NCBI RefSeq assembly: GCF_021347895.1
Contig: NC_067134.1
Coordinates: forward strand, 27,502,152 to 27,566,151
Direction: 5' to 3'
DNA from: Acanthochromis polyacanthus
Lineage: Eukaryota; Chordata; Actinopteri; Pomacentridae
DNA length: 64,000 bases
The first letter of the stretch is position 1; each line of letters opens with the position of its first letter. A model generated the notes under the pieces. That model had not been told where the DNA came from. It saw only the letters and a list, made by a program, of their open reading frames with translations, and searched no databases. Shown here in pieces: positions 11,757 to 21,749 of the stretch. Made by a program: the position numbers and the translations under genes.

Positions 11757-12475
11757 CTCCCGCCTCCCGTGCTATGATTGGTCGTACCAAACTGTACCGG
11801 GAGGGAAACGCGATTCAATTCGCCCAATGCCAAACTGATTCTCCTGTATCTCCTAACATGGAGATAGGAGATTACATGGAGATTCAGTTTGGATTTTCCA
11901 AGATACCCGAATATCTGAATACTCGTTCGCTACAGCGGTATCCGGATATTAATTTTGGTGTCCGAATATTCCGCCCCCCAGTCGGACGTTACCGGGCTGA
12001 AAGAATATTCGGCGTTACTGTCTTCCCTTCGCCTTCGGCCCACATCGGCTCATCCCGTCATGTGATCACATAAACATATCCACATATGTCTATGTGATCA
12101 CCCCTTCCTCCCCCCAGACGAAAATATTCGGAGCTCGTCTCTTCCCTTCGCCTTCGGCTCATCTCTGCTCCTCCATTCGAATGGCCGGGTTGCTGCCAAC
12201 TCTGACATCACACTTCACTTCGTTGCATAAACACAAGACAAGATGCTGAAGACCTCCGCTGTTTGGGAATTCTTCAGTTTAACTGAAGACAAAACGAAGG
12301 CAAAATTTGCACCCTGAGACCAGACGAACAGATTCGAATATTGGGGCCGTCTCCGCCACAAGCCCCACCCCTGTTGGACGTTACGGGGCGGAACGAATAT
12401 TCGGATATTTGTCTTTCATAGGGCCCAAATATTCGGAGGCCAGAAACCACTACTCGGACCAGCCCCAGTAGAAAG

Positions 12476-13017
12476 TTTCAGATTTTCTTCTTTTTACTGT
12501 GGTAGTTATAATGTCTTCAGAGGTAAGATGTTTTTTTCAAGGGTGGAAATAAAAATCTCCACGTCTGAAATCGCATTAAAAGTCTTGAAATTCAGCCAAA
12601 ATACTTCACTAAACTTCCGCCTCCTTCCTGGAGGATTGATTTTGGCCGTTTGCGACTCTTCCTCCAGTGCAGCGGTGGTCAAATACAAGTCGTGAAAGTT
12701 TCCCTCGCAAAGTTTTTCCTGCTGCTGCAGCCTCAGAAAGGTCATACAGAAACAAGTGATAGTAAGTTGGCTGTGAGTCGGTGTGAATTCAGCTGAAAAT
12801 GCTCGTCTGTTTCACTGAAAATGATGCACACTGGTGTCATGTTCTCTCACATCGACTGAATGAGTGTTTCTGCTTATAATTAATGCATTCTGGTACCCTG
12901 GGCTTTTTTTGCATGGATAAATGTTAAAGTGTCTCAGTGACTGTTGAAGGTATTGCCATAAAAAGTAGTATTGGAGCATTATGTAATAGAGAAAAACGTT
13001 CCTATTTCATTCTAGAC
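12476..13017. other. Unassigned non-coding sequence
   Basis: No recognised gene or repeat. The minus-strand 79-codon frame has no domain. Confidence 0.4.
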
Positions 13018-14217
13018 CAGGGGTGTCAAACATGCGGCCCGCAGGCCAAAACCGGCCCTCTACAGGGTCCAATCCGGCCCGCGTGACGACCTTGTAAAAC
13101 GATGAATTTAAAATAATTTCCAGACTGTGACAAGTTGTTTTGATCATAAAGTAAAATACTAAATTGCTCATTGTTCGTTTCTCATTTTGTGTCTCGTTTT
13201 TGTGTCTCGTTTTTGTAATAATTTTTCTTGTTTTTGTCGTTTTTTTTGTCTGACTTTAGTTGTTTGTCTCACGTTTTTGTTATTTTGTTTCCTTTTTGTC
13301 TCACTCGTGTTTTTCATCTTATTTTTTTCGTTTTGTGTTTGCTTTATTTGTTGTTTTGTGTATCGTTTGTCCACTTTTTGTCGTTTTGTTTCTTGCCTTT
13401 GTCATTTTTGATCTCATTTGTGTAGTTTTTTGTCTCCTGTTTTTCGCTTGTCTCATTTTTTGTCGCTTTGTAACCTTTTCGTCTAATTCTTTCTCTTTTT
13501 TTGTTTTATTTCGTGTTGTCTCATTTCTTGTTATTTTGTGTTTAATTTTTGTAATATTATATAATGGCAAACAAGAAAACAACAAAAATGAGAAACAAAA
13601 CGACAACAATCAGACAAAAAATAAAAACAGCAAAAAAAGCGAATATACGACAAAACGAGACACTAAACAACAAAAAATGAGACAAACGAGACAAAAAACA
13701 ATAAAGTGAAACACAAAAAGACAAAAATAAGACAAGCGAGACAAAAACATGAGACGAATGAGAAAAGTCAGACAAAAATCAGCAAAAACAAGACAGAATA
13801 TTACAAAAATGAGACAAAATGGCAAAAATGAGACAGAAGCGAGACAAAAAAGACAACACAACAAAAATAACAACAAAAAACTAATAGAGCAAAAACACAA
13901 AATGACAAATGAGATTAAAAAAACAAGCCAAAAAGGAAACACAAAATGACAAAAATGTGAGACAGATGACAAACTCTGACAACAAAAAGGCAAAAAACAA
14001 CAAAAACAAGACAAAATATTCCAAAATTGAGACACAAAAGAACAAAGAGCAATCTGGTATTTTACTTCATGATCAGAACAATTGTCATGGTCTAGAAATT
14101 ATTTTAAATTTACAATCTGCGGTTAATGTCTTGTCTGTAATTTTTACTCTTTGAGGGCCGGTTTGGACCCTCTGGAGGACCACTTTTGGACCGCGGGCCT
14201 CATGTTGGACACCCCTG
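13018..14217. mobile_element. Inverted array element, copy 4 (end A on both sides)
   Basis: The left end is end A (CAGGGGTGTCAAACATGCGG). The right end is also end A in inverse orientation (GCGGGCCTCATGTTGGACAC then CCCTG), giving terminal inverted repeats of about 150 bp. The array is T-rich (TTTTGTC) up to about 13560 and then switches abruptly to A-rich (GACAAAA). The switch point is near ATATTATATAATGGCAAACA. The flanking 8-mers do not match. It is a foldback version of the family, either two fused halves or an internal inversion. Confidence 0.8.
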
Positions 14218-15079
14218 CTTATTGGTTCCATTCACTGCCACTCAGAGCACACAAAGGCAGCACTACTCTGCAATCCATCACATTACACACGAAAGCTTTA
14301 TATAATTTGGTCAAAGTTTCTTCTTTCAAAACTTTATTATTTCATTAAGCTCAAATTGAGTGTTTTCATTTTCCCCTGCTCACTATCAATCACCTACCGC
14401 CCAGCAGAGGGAACGGAAATCCCACAGGAAATAGAGCAATTCTTAAAAAGTTGCCTGCAGGAGTGTGTTTTCATATCCATCTCTCTCTCAACTACAGCAG
14501 CCGATTCTAAGCTAAACATCGGCGCGAGCAAATTGGGCAAATGCTCCAGAAACTAATTACAGGAGCAAACATATCTGGATAATTTGGGTAAATGTGAACT
14601 ACTGCAGGATGAAAGTAAATGGGCTGCACCCTGTAGAGGAATCCTATTAGATCCTTTTTGTCACTCTTTGCAGAGCTGCCTCTTTCAAGATTACAAACAC
14701 ATTACAAACACACTTATATATTTATTCAAGCAGCCAGAATGATTCAGCTCCTGGAGGGTGAGGCTCCAGCTTTAGGATGCTTTACCTCTACTATCCTGAC
14801 TTTTAGCTCCCTAATATGTTTCATTTTGCAGTTTCCCGTAATACAGCAGTTAGCAAGAGCGTGAAAGTTCATATTGAAGACGACAGCTAGCCTTCAGGCA
14901 CTTTTTTTTTTAAGTAAATGAGCTACACTGATTTAGGAAGCCACAGATACAGATTATGTATTATAAAGGGAGATTATTTGCTGCTTATGATTTATTCTTT
15001 CTCATTTTGTGCTTTTCAACATCTTATGTATTTATGTGGAACTATTCTATCAAACAAGTGTCTTCTTGCTGTTGATTAG
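14218..15079. other. Unassigned non-coding sequence
   Basis: No gene or repeat is recognised. Confidence 0.4.
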
Positions 15080-15201
15080 GTGTCTGTTGATCCCGTTTGA
15101 TTGCCGATCCGACTCCCATGTCTGTGGACGTCCCCAGTTCTGAATTCTTTACTTTCTTGTTGAATCTCCTGTAGAGCTACAGAGGACAGAGACATCTCTA
15201 A
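15080..15201. repeat. Left copy of long direct repeat flanking Harbinger element
   Basis: The segment from TGTCTGTTGATCCCGTTTGA to GAGACATCTCTAA is repeated in direct orientation at 16005-16139, immediately on the other side of the Harbinger element. The left copy lacks 12 bp (TTTACAGTCGGA) present in the right copy, at a GAATT microhomology. Confidence 0.9.
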
Positions 15202-16001
15202 CTACGTTCAGACTGCAGGCTTAAGTGACCCAAATCCGATTTTTCTGCCCCTATGCGACCTGTATCCGATCTTTTCATGACAGTGTGAACGACACAGATC
15301 CGATTTTTTCAAATGCGACCCAGGCCACTTGGATATGTGGCCCTAATTCCGATGCGTATCGGATCTTTTGCCATGCGACTTCAGTCTGAACGGCCAGGTC
15401 ACATTTATCCGACCTATACGTCATTGGTACACAACAAATGTCACTATTCTGCGTCTTCGGGCTGCCAAAGACGTGTGTCTTTCTGTGAGAGTGTTAAAAA
15501 GAGGCGCTCACATATGTACGTAAAGGTTGCCCTTGTCATTCGAAAATTCTGAATGAAGTCCACATCTGTGAAGCCTCTCACATCACTATCCACCACTCCT
15601 GGCTGCGACTCCACACCCACACAGTTCTCTGGACAGACGTTGCTGCCACTGCCCCACAAAACACCAGGGCCAAAATCCTGGCTCTCTTCCTTCTTGACCT
15701 TCTCCTTAAAACGATTAAGTTAGAAATATGCTGGCTCCGACTGGACAACAACTTTAAAATGGCCAGACATGCTCTGCTGTTAGCGTCCATGTTTACTTCC
15801 GTAAACACTGAACATTCTCTCTGTGTGTCGTTGTTGTGTCCTCTTGTGCGCATGCGGGACACTTTTGGGTCGTGTGAGGTTCACACAGGAGATCACATAC
15901 AAGTCGCATGTAATTGGAAATGTAAACGAACTCGCAAAAAATTCGGATTTCACAAAAAAAAAACGGAATTGAGCATTAAGCCCTGCAGTCTGAACGTAGC
16001 C
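15202..16001 (-). mobile_element. PIF/Harbinger-like element, copy 1
   Basis: The left end reads CTACGTTCAGACTGCAGG; the right end reads CCTGCAGTCTGAACGTAGCC. A TAA trinucleotide abuts both sides (15199-15201, 16002-16004), consistent with the 3-bp duplication of PIF/Harbinger elements. It is about 800 bp and homologous along its length, in opposite orientation, to the element at 19038-19833. The subterminal 'CCGATTTTT' and 'GCGACC' motifs are shared. It carries a decayed transposase N-terminal fragment on the minus strand. Confidence 0.85.
15444..15862 (-). pseudogene. Harbinger transposase-like fragment, frameshifted
   Basis: The minus-strand frames 15862-15578 and 15659-15444 together correspond to the single frame in the other copy (19170-19589). 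They are split by a 1-bp deletion in a G run close to the Trp-Trp codons (GGTGGATAG here, GGTGGGATAG there). The downstream part, [17 protein letters not shown] then LTLSQKDTRL, resembles the region just before the catalytic DDE domain of HARBI1-like transposases. The DDE core itself is absent. Non-functional. Confidence 0.7.
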
Positions 16002-16004
16002 TAA

Positions 16005-16139
16005 GTGTCTGTTGATCCCGTTTGATTGCCGATCCGACTCCCATGTCTGTGGACGTCTCCAGTTCTGAATTTACAGTCGGAATTCTTTACTTTCTTGTTG
16101 AAGCTCCTGTAGAGCTACAGAGTACAGAGACATCTCTAA
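16005..16139. repeat. Right copy of long direct repeat flanking Harbinger element
   Basis: Direct repeat of 15080-15201 with a few substitutions (CCCCAGTT versus CTCCAGTT, AATCTCC versus AAGCTCC) and an extra 12 bp. See the left copy. Confidence 0.9.
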
Positions 16140-17094
16140 AATCGCTTTCATTCCTGACAGGATTCCTTCCTGCTGTTTCTTCACGTATTTTCCTCCTGCG
16201 GCCCAGAGATTTGTGATGCAACTGTACAAGTATTTATGCGTTTTTAGAATAAATGATGTAAAAATTGCAGCTAAAGTAACTTTGTGTTGTGAAAAACAGA
16301 CTATGTCAGTCATTCCTCCAGGCCTGTTTTGCACAGTCTGTCTAGTTTCCCCTCTGCTTTGGCAGCTGGAACAGCCTGAGACCACTCTGACTATGTTTTC
16401 CATGAACTTTTCACCTCATTTAAGGTGGACAGACCCAAGAGGGAGTAAAAATACAATATGAACATCATGTTGTTCAGACTCTTAACCCAGGTTTTCAGCC
16501 ATATTTACAGGAGGTCTATTATCCTGGGGGCCTCTGTCGGTCAGGGTCGACTATGGGTATAGCATCCTCGTTGTGTACTTGGCTGAAGCATTGGCGACTA
16601 TGGCTGTGGAGACCGATTCGTGAATGGCAGTCCTTGTTGCAAGTGTTGCATGTGTATGCTGTCTACGCTCGCCTGGGCAATGTTTTATGGGGGACAGGCT
16701 GTTGCCCATGTGTCATGTCCCCCCTCTCCATGTCACTGATGGGCCAAAGGAACAACAGGGTCGTTACAGTTTGGGACCAGTGCCGTCGCAGGAGCTGCCA
16801 GAACGGGTTGAATACAACTTCGAGCTGCCTTAGGGACTCCGACTCCGGATTTTTCCTCGAGGTTTACTCCTGAAGCCTTTTCCATGAGTGAATATGACCA
16901 CAAAGCAGCGGAGGTTTGAGATAAGGGTTTTCCTTCCCCTAGATAGACTGCGTTCCCTGACGAGCTCCACCTGCCCTTGGTCTATTATCATAGTTCAGAT
17001 AATCATAACTTATCCATTAAAATCATTTATTTTGGATTTGAGACTGGCTGCTGTCTGTTAGCTTAGCGTTAGCGTTGTCCCAGATGTGCTGATC
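16140..17094. other. Unassigned non-coding sequence
   Basis: The stretch at about 16480-16990 (TCGACTATGGGTATAGCATC... to ...GAGCTCCACCTGCCC) has a GC content and structure unlike its surroundings and could be an old retroelement piece, but I cannot assign it. Its 106-codon frame has no recognisable domain. Confidence 0.35.
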
Positions 17095-17882
17095 AAAGGA
17101 ACAAAAGCCATACAAAAAACAACTAAAACAGTACAAAATATTATAAAAATGAGACACAAAATGACAAAATTAGACAAACGACACAAAACAAAACAAGGAA
17201 AGAGACAAAAATTGACAAAAAATTTACAAAGCGACAAAAAAATGAACAAACGACAAAAAGGAGACAAAAAATTACACAAATGAGATCAAAAATGACAAAA
17301 CCGAGAAACAGAACGACGAAAAAGTGGACAAACAACACGAACGAGACAAAAAAAACACACAAAATGACACAAACGACATACAAGACAGCGAACCAAGCGA
17401 AACACAAAATGACAAAAATGAGAAACAAAACGACATTAGACAAACAGCAAAAGTCAGACAATAAACAACAAAAACAAGACAAAATGTTACAAAAATGAGA
17501 CGCAAAATGACAACAATTAGATAAACGACACAAAATAAAACAAAGAAAGAGACCAAAAATGTGACAAAAAACCTACAAAGCCACAATAAACGAACGAACG
17601 ACAAAAAGGAGACAAAAAATTACACAAATGAGATCAAAAACAATATGAGACAAATGACAAAAGTCAGACAATAAACAGCAAAAACAACACAAATTATTAC
17701 AAAAATGAGACACGAGCAGTTTCACTTTATGATTCAGGTCTAGAAATTATTTTACATTTATAGTTTTATACAACTTGCAGTTATTGTCTTCTACCTGAAC
17801 CTTTACTAAGTCGTCCCGTGGGCCGGATTGGACCCTCTGGAGGGCCGGTTTTGGCCCGTGGGCCACATGTTTGACACCCCTG
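17095..17882 (-). mobile_element. Array-bearing hAT-like element, copy 5 (end B missing)
   Basis: A GACAAAA array begins at about 17095 directly after unrelated sequence. The right side has a clean end A: GGGCCGGATTGGACCCTCTG, then CCACATGTTTGACACCCCTG ending at 17882. Two blocks sharing TTACACAAATGAGATCAAAA (about 17271 and 17620) show internal duplication of about 350 bp. Confidence 0.8.
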
Positions 17883-19034
17883 ATTTAAAGCCTTCAAAGC
17901 GGCTCATGTCTGGGGAGCAGCTCTGCAGTTGCGGCTGGTTTTATGTTGATTTCCTTTAGAGGTCTGCCAAAGAAAGCAGTCAGCCACACATGACTCAGTG
18001 TTTGGGTACTTCACTCTAAATCACACAATTCCCTGGTCAACAAATAGTAAGTGAATCTGTGCACGAGGACACACGGGCTGTATTTACACATTCGCACTCC
18101 CTCAAACACTCTGAGTGCTTCTGGCTGTGAAATCTGGCTCATGGGTTTGCTGGCATAACATACGAGTGGCTGCTCTCAGACATGACTCACGAGACTCGAC
18201 AGCAGAAGCAAATCACTGGTCCTCACCGAGGCAACAAGTCACTTTGGTCTGGTTTCTGTCAACACGCCCGACCTTCTCCTGACCAATCAAAGGCGCAACC
18301 CAGAGGTCTGTTTCAAAACAGCTCCTTCAAACAGCGACTATAAAGCTAAATTTGTGAAGGGATGTTTTGAAGCTTGGATTTTGAGTTAGTTTCAGGGCAC
18401 AAAGAGCAAAGTCTATTTAATTCAGTCTTCAGTTTAGAGTACTTCAAATTCCAGGTGTTTCGGTAAAGTCGAGGAACCCAAACAAAATCAACAGAACCAT
18501 GAATGAAACACATAATTAGACGTGATTAAATATGCACGTTTAATTACACAATCAGAACGCCAGGTTCAGTCTCAGTGAGGTGTTTTACCACCAAGATCTG
18601 CATCAGTGGTCCTCCACACTGATTCTACAAACCTCTGCAACTCTACTGGAGGAATAAAATGCCATTCTTCACAAAAATACTCCCTTATTTAGTGTTTTGA
18701 TGATCGTAGAGGTGAGTTCTGTCCAGCATGTTGGCCCCAAAGCTCCCATAGGTTTCAGATAGGTTGGAATCTGGTGACAAATGATTCCCAAAGTCAGCCA
18801 GATTCCTCATGGACTGCTTTGAACACGTTATGTGGGTGGTAGCGTGTACGCAGTGACTACTTAGATCCAACCAAAGATGCATGGTTGCAGTAGGGTTATC
18901 CAAACAGACTGCAGCAGACTAGAGAGTGGAGTAGTGCAGCGCATGGCATGGATGCACAGCTGCTGCATGTCTTCAAGGGAGTATACGCAACATTGAATCA
19001 AACCATGCCAACAAAGTCGCCCCCACACCATAAC
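17883..19034. other. Unassigned non-coding sequence
   Basis: No exon or named repeat is recognised. The segment 18545-19020 may be a decayed transposon, but no termini are found. Confidence 0.35.
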
Positions 19035-19037
19035 AAA

Positions 19038-19833
19038 GGCTACGTTCAGACTGCAGGGCTTAATGCTCAATTCCGATTTTTTTGTGAAATACGATTTCGA
19101 GTTCGTTCACATTTCCAATTAAATGCGACTTGTATGTGATCTCCTGTGTGAACCTCACACGACCCAAAAGTGTCCCGCATGTGCAGAAGAGGACACAACA
19201 ACAACACACAGAGAGTGTGTTCAGTGTTTACAGAAGTAAACATGGACGCTAACAGCAGAGCATGTCTGGCCATTTTAAAGTTGTTGTCCAGCCGGAGCCA
19301 GCATATTTCTAACTTAATCGTTTTAAGGAGAAGGTCAAGAAGGAAGAGAGCCAGGATTTTGGCCCTGGCGTTTTGTGGGTCAGTGGCAGCAACGTCTGTC
19401 CAGAGAACTGTGTGGGTGTGGAGTCGCAGCCAGGAGTGGTGGGATAGTGATGTGAGAGGCTTCACAGATGTGGACTTCATTCAGAATTTTAGAATGACAA
19501 GGGCGACCTTTACGTACATATGTGAGCGCCTCTTTTTAACACTCTCACGGCAAGACACACGTCTTCGGCAGCCCGAAGACGCAGAATAGTGACATTTGTC
19601 GTGTACCAATGATGTGTAGGTCGGATAAATGCGACCTGGCCGTTCAGACTGAAGTCGCATGGCAAAAGATCCGATACGCATCGGAATTAGGACCACATAT
19701 CCAAGTGGCCTGGGTCGCATTTGAAAAAATCAGATCTGTGTCGTTCAGACTGTCATGAAAAGATCGGATACAGGTCGCATAGGGGCAAAAAAATCGGATT
19801 TGGGTCACTTAAGCCTGCAGTCTGAACGTAGCC
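19038..19833 (+). mobile_element. PIF/Harbinger-like element, copy 2
   Basis: Terminal inverted repeats are GGCTACGTTCAGACTGCAGG on the left and its inverse CCTGCAGTCTGAACGTAGCC on the right. They are flanked by AAA on both sides (19035-19037, 19834-19836). It is homologous to the element at 15202-16001 but inverted relative to it. It is flanked by unrelated DNA, so this is an independent insertion, not part of the 15-16 kb duplication. It contains one open transposase-like fragment. Confidence 0.85.
19170..19589 (+). pseudogene. Harbinger transposase-like N-terminal fragment
   Basis: A 139-codon frame without interruption. Residues ~47-70 are basic ([15 protein letters not shown]). The C-terminal part reads [20 protein letters not shown] then [18 protein letters not shown], resembling the helix-turn-helix and pre-catalytic region of HARBI1/PIF transposases (typically 'FRMSRxTFxxLCxxL...R'). 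A normal transposase is over 300 residues, and the DDE catalytic domain is missing because the frame ends just before the right terminal region. It is a deletion derivative that cannot move itself. The frame's integrity compared with copy 1 shows only one extra G. Confidence 0.7.
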
Positions 19834-19883
19834 AAACCCACCAAGTCCACTCACTGTGAGGATCTAAGGTTCTTTCTTTAACT

Positions 19884-20351
19884 TGGGGGTGTCAAAAATG
19901 CAGCCTGTGGGCCAAAACCGGCCCTCCAGAGAGTCCAATCCGTCCTGAGAGATGACTTTATAAAGTGTCAGAGAAAAGATAATAACTGCAGATTGTAAAA
20001 ATGTAAAACTAAAAACGTAAAATAAATTGTAAACCATGATTCTAAAATAAAATACTAGATTGTTATTTGTTCTTTTGTCATTTTGTGTCTCATTTTTGCA
20101 ATATTTTGTCTTTGCGTGTTTTTTTGTCCTTTTTGTCTGACTTTTGTTGTTTTGATCATAAAGTAAAATGCTGTATCATCATTGTTCTTCATGTTTTGTG
20201 TAAAGATAATTCCTTAAATGTGAACATTTTCATACTAAAACAAAGGACAAATTTGTAGTTGTGGTTATTTGTAGGTTATTATGCTGTGATTTTACTGGTC
20301 CGGCCCTCTTGACGTCACATGGTCTGAACTAAGATGAATTTAACACCCTTG
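19884..20351 (+). mobile_element. Array-bearing hAT-like element, copy 6 (short, near-complete ends)
   Basis: A compact 468-bp copy. End A reads TGGGGGTGTCAAAAATGCAG; end B finishes AAGATGAATTTAACACCCTT-G. The flanks CTTTAACT (19876-19883) and CTTTAAAT (20352-20359) match at 7 of 8 positions, the best evidence that the family makes 8-bp hAT duplications. Its array is only about 100 bp (20070-20155) between AATAAAATACTAGATTGTTA and GATCATAAAGTAAAATGCT, so this may approximate the pre-expansion form. Confidence 0.85.
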
Positions 20352-21083
20352 CTTTAAATTATCTACTTCATTTGTAAATTAGTAAAAGAACATGGGTGTA
20401 GGTGGGCAGGGATAGCATCTCCTTGCGACGGCTAATCTTCTACGTAGATCTATAGATGGTGCTGCAAACAGAGAGTCTTCACAACACAGATGGAGATAAA
20501 GGATGAGAAAGTAATAGAGGAAACAGACGAGAATAAAAACTAAAGACAGCAGGATGGTGAAAATGAAAACGTAAAATGAGCACTCCAAAAATAAGAGAGC
20601 GTTTGAGAGCATATCCAGCTGAGGTGGGCGACCTCTCTCTGACGAAATGTCACATCTGATATCGAACTCGTGCGCCTTGTCGATTTGAACTGCTGTTGTA
20701 GATTCACCACCAACTCCAGCAATTTCTGAGCTGTTTGATTCTAAAGTGCTCAGGTGCAGGAGAGAGTGATGGCAGCTTTGGCAAAGTGCTAATTTGTATT
20801 CAAACTCACCATTTCTGCTGTCATTTGCCCAAAACATCCATTTTGAAGTTTCCCGTCATGGCTGTAACCTTTGTGAAGGACAAGAATGAAACACCGCTGA
20901 TGGATTATGGCTAATAAAAGATGAGCTACGATGAGCAAGTGTCCTAAAAATGAAAGTAGAGTCACAGACGATGAATCCATTCATCTGAAGTTTGGATAAA
21001 TAGCAGATATGCGTGAAGTGCAATTTAGAAGTACTCGATGTAAGATTTGAAAACTAGGGATAATCTCCAAAGTAGAAGAGGCA
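20352..21083. other. Unassigned non-coding sequence
   Basis: A minus-strand frame of 152 codons (20837-20379) has no recognisable domain and no splice support. I do not call it a gene. No repeat is recognised. Confidence 0.4.
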
Positions 21084-21600
21084 TCCAAGAGGCTTCTTCA
21101 GTTCTGGTGGTGGTTGGTGTTGCCTCAGCTTTTAAACCTCTGTGAGGTGTGTCCAGGGCTGTTATTCCAATGACCAATACCAAGACTCGTTCAGATTTTG
21201 GACAGGGAGGACAGATGGTTTGAGAAAGGAATGAAAGAAGCCATCCATGTCAAAGTAGAGAAGCCTTCTCTGAACGGGGGGGGGGGGGTCATCATCTTTC
21301 GCCGATTTACAATCAGGTCCTTTCAAAACTCCCCAAAAGAACTACTCAGCAGACTCATGCTAATGACCACCATTAGCAGACGAGGGCTCAGTGACATCTG
21401 TGCATTTCAACGACCCCCACCGATACTCACAACGACCATCGTTGGGTAGTCAGATGAGTTTTAGTATCGGTCGTTGGAATAACAGCCCTGGACACACCTC
21501 ACAGAGGTTTAAAAGCTGAGGCAACACCAACCACCACCAGAACTGAACTGGATGAGAGGTGAAACGTCTTCAAGGAACTTTCTTAAAGTCCAGTGGATTG
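21084..21600 (+). mobile_element. Penelope-like retroelement remnant in a foldback, copy 1
   Basis: The arms at 21084-21186 (AGAGGCTTCTTCAGTTCTGG ... GGGCTGTTATTCCAATGACC) and 21460-21550 (TCGTTGGAATAACAGCCCTG ... CACCAACCACCACCAGAACT) are inverse. Between them a frame reads MDREDRWFEKGMKEAIHVKV then EKPSLN. I recognise this as like the C-terminal GIY-YIG endonuclease part of fish Penelope-like elements, where 'REDRWFERGVKEAI' is recurrent. The right flank GAGAGGTGAAACGTCTTCAA also accompanies such elements. The reverse transcriptase is absent. The name rests on recall of the motif. Confidence 0.5.
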
Positions 21601-21609
21601 ATTTAAACT

Positions 21610-21749
21610 ACTTTGGAGAACCATTTATATGTTTTACTAATTTACAATCTGCAGTTAATGTCTTCTCTGTAATTTTTGCACTTTGAGGGCCGGATTGGAC
21701 CTTCTGGAGGGCTGGTTTTGGCCCACAGACCGCATTTTGGACACCCCTG
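21610..21749 (-). mobile_element. Solo end A of array-bearing hAT-like family
   Basis: About 140 bp matching only end A: TTACAATCTGCAGTTAATGT, GAGGGCCGGATTGGACCTTC and CGCATTTTGGACACCCCTGG. No array or end B is attached. It abuts the Penelope-related foldback, suggesting that element or a deletion removed the remainder. Confidence 0.8.

Larger units (their letters stand above)
11299..12467 (+). mobile_element. hAT-type element with exact 8-bp duplication
   Basis: The left end reads TAGGGCTGGACCCGAATAT; the right end reads CTCGGACCAGCCCCA. The identical 8-mer GTAGAAAG flanks both sides (11291-11298 and 12468-12475), diagnostic of a hAT insertion. The right 570 bp align with the shorter element at 34112-34652 (shared CGTTCGCTAC, GGATATTAATTTTGGT and ACAAGACAAGATGCTGAAGA). 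The left ~570 bp are extra and include a small foldback (11331-11382) and a captured 5' gene fragment. No hAT transposase is visible. Confidence 0.9.

Noticed and set aside
15444..15862. Host HARBI1-like gene
   Set aside because: It lies within an 800-bp element with matching terminal repeats and TAA flanks, lacks the catalytic domain and is frameshifted.
18545..19020. Possible decayed transposase region between array copy 5 and Harbinger copy 2
   Set aside because: No terminal repeats, target duplications or conserved motif found; the short frames are not convincing.
20379..20837. 152-codon minus-strand frame with a hydrophobic segment
   Set aside because: No recognised family, no splice evidence, low-complexity Leu/Phe stretch; left as unassigned sequence.
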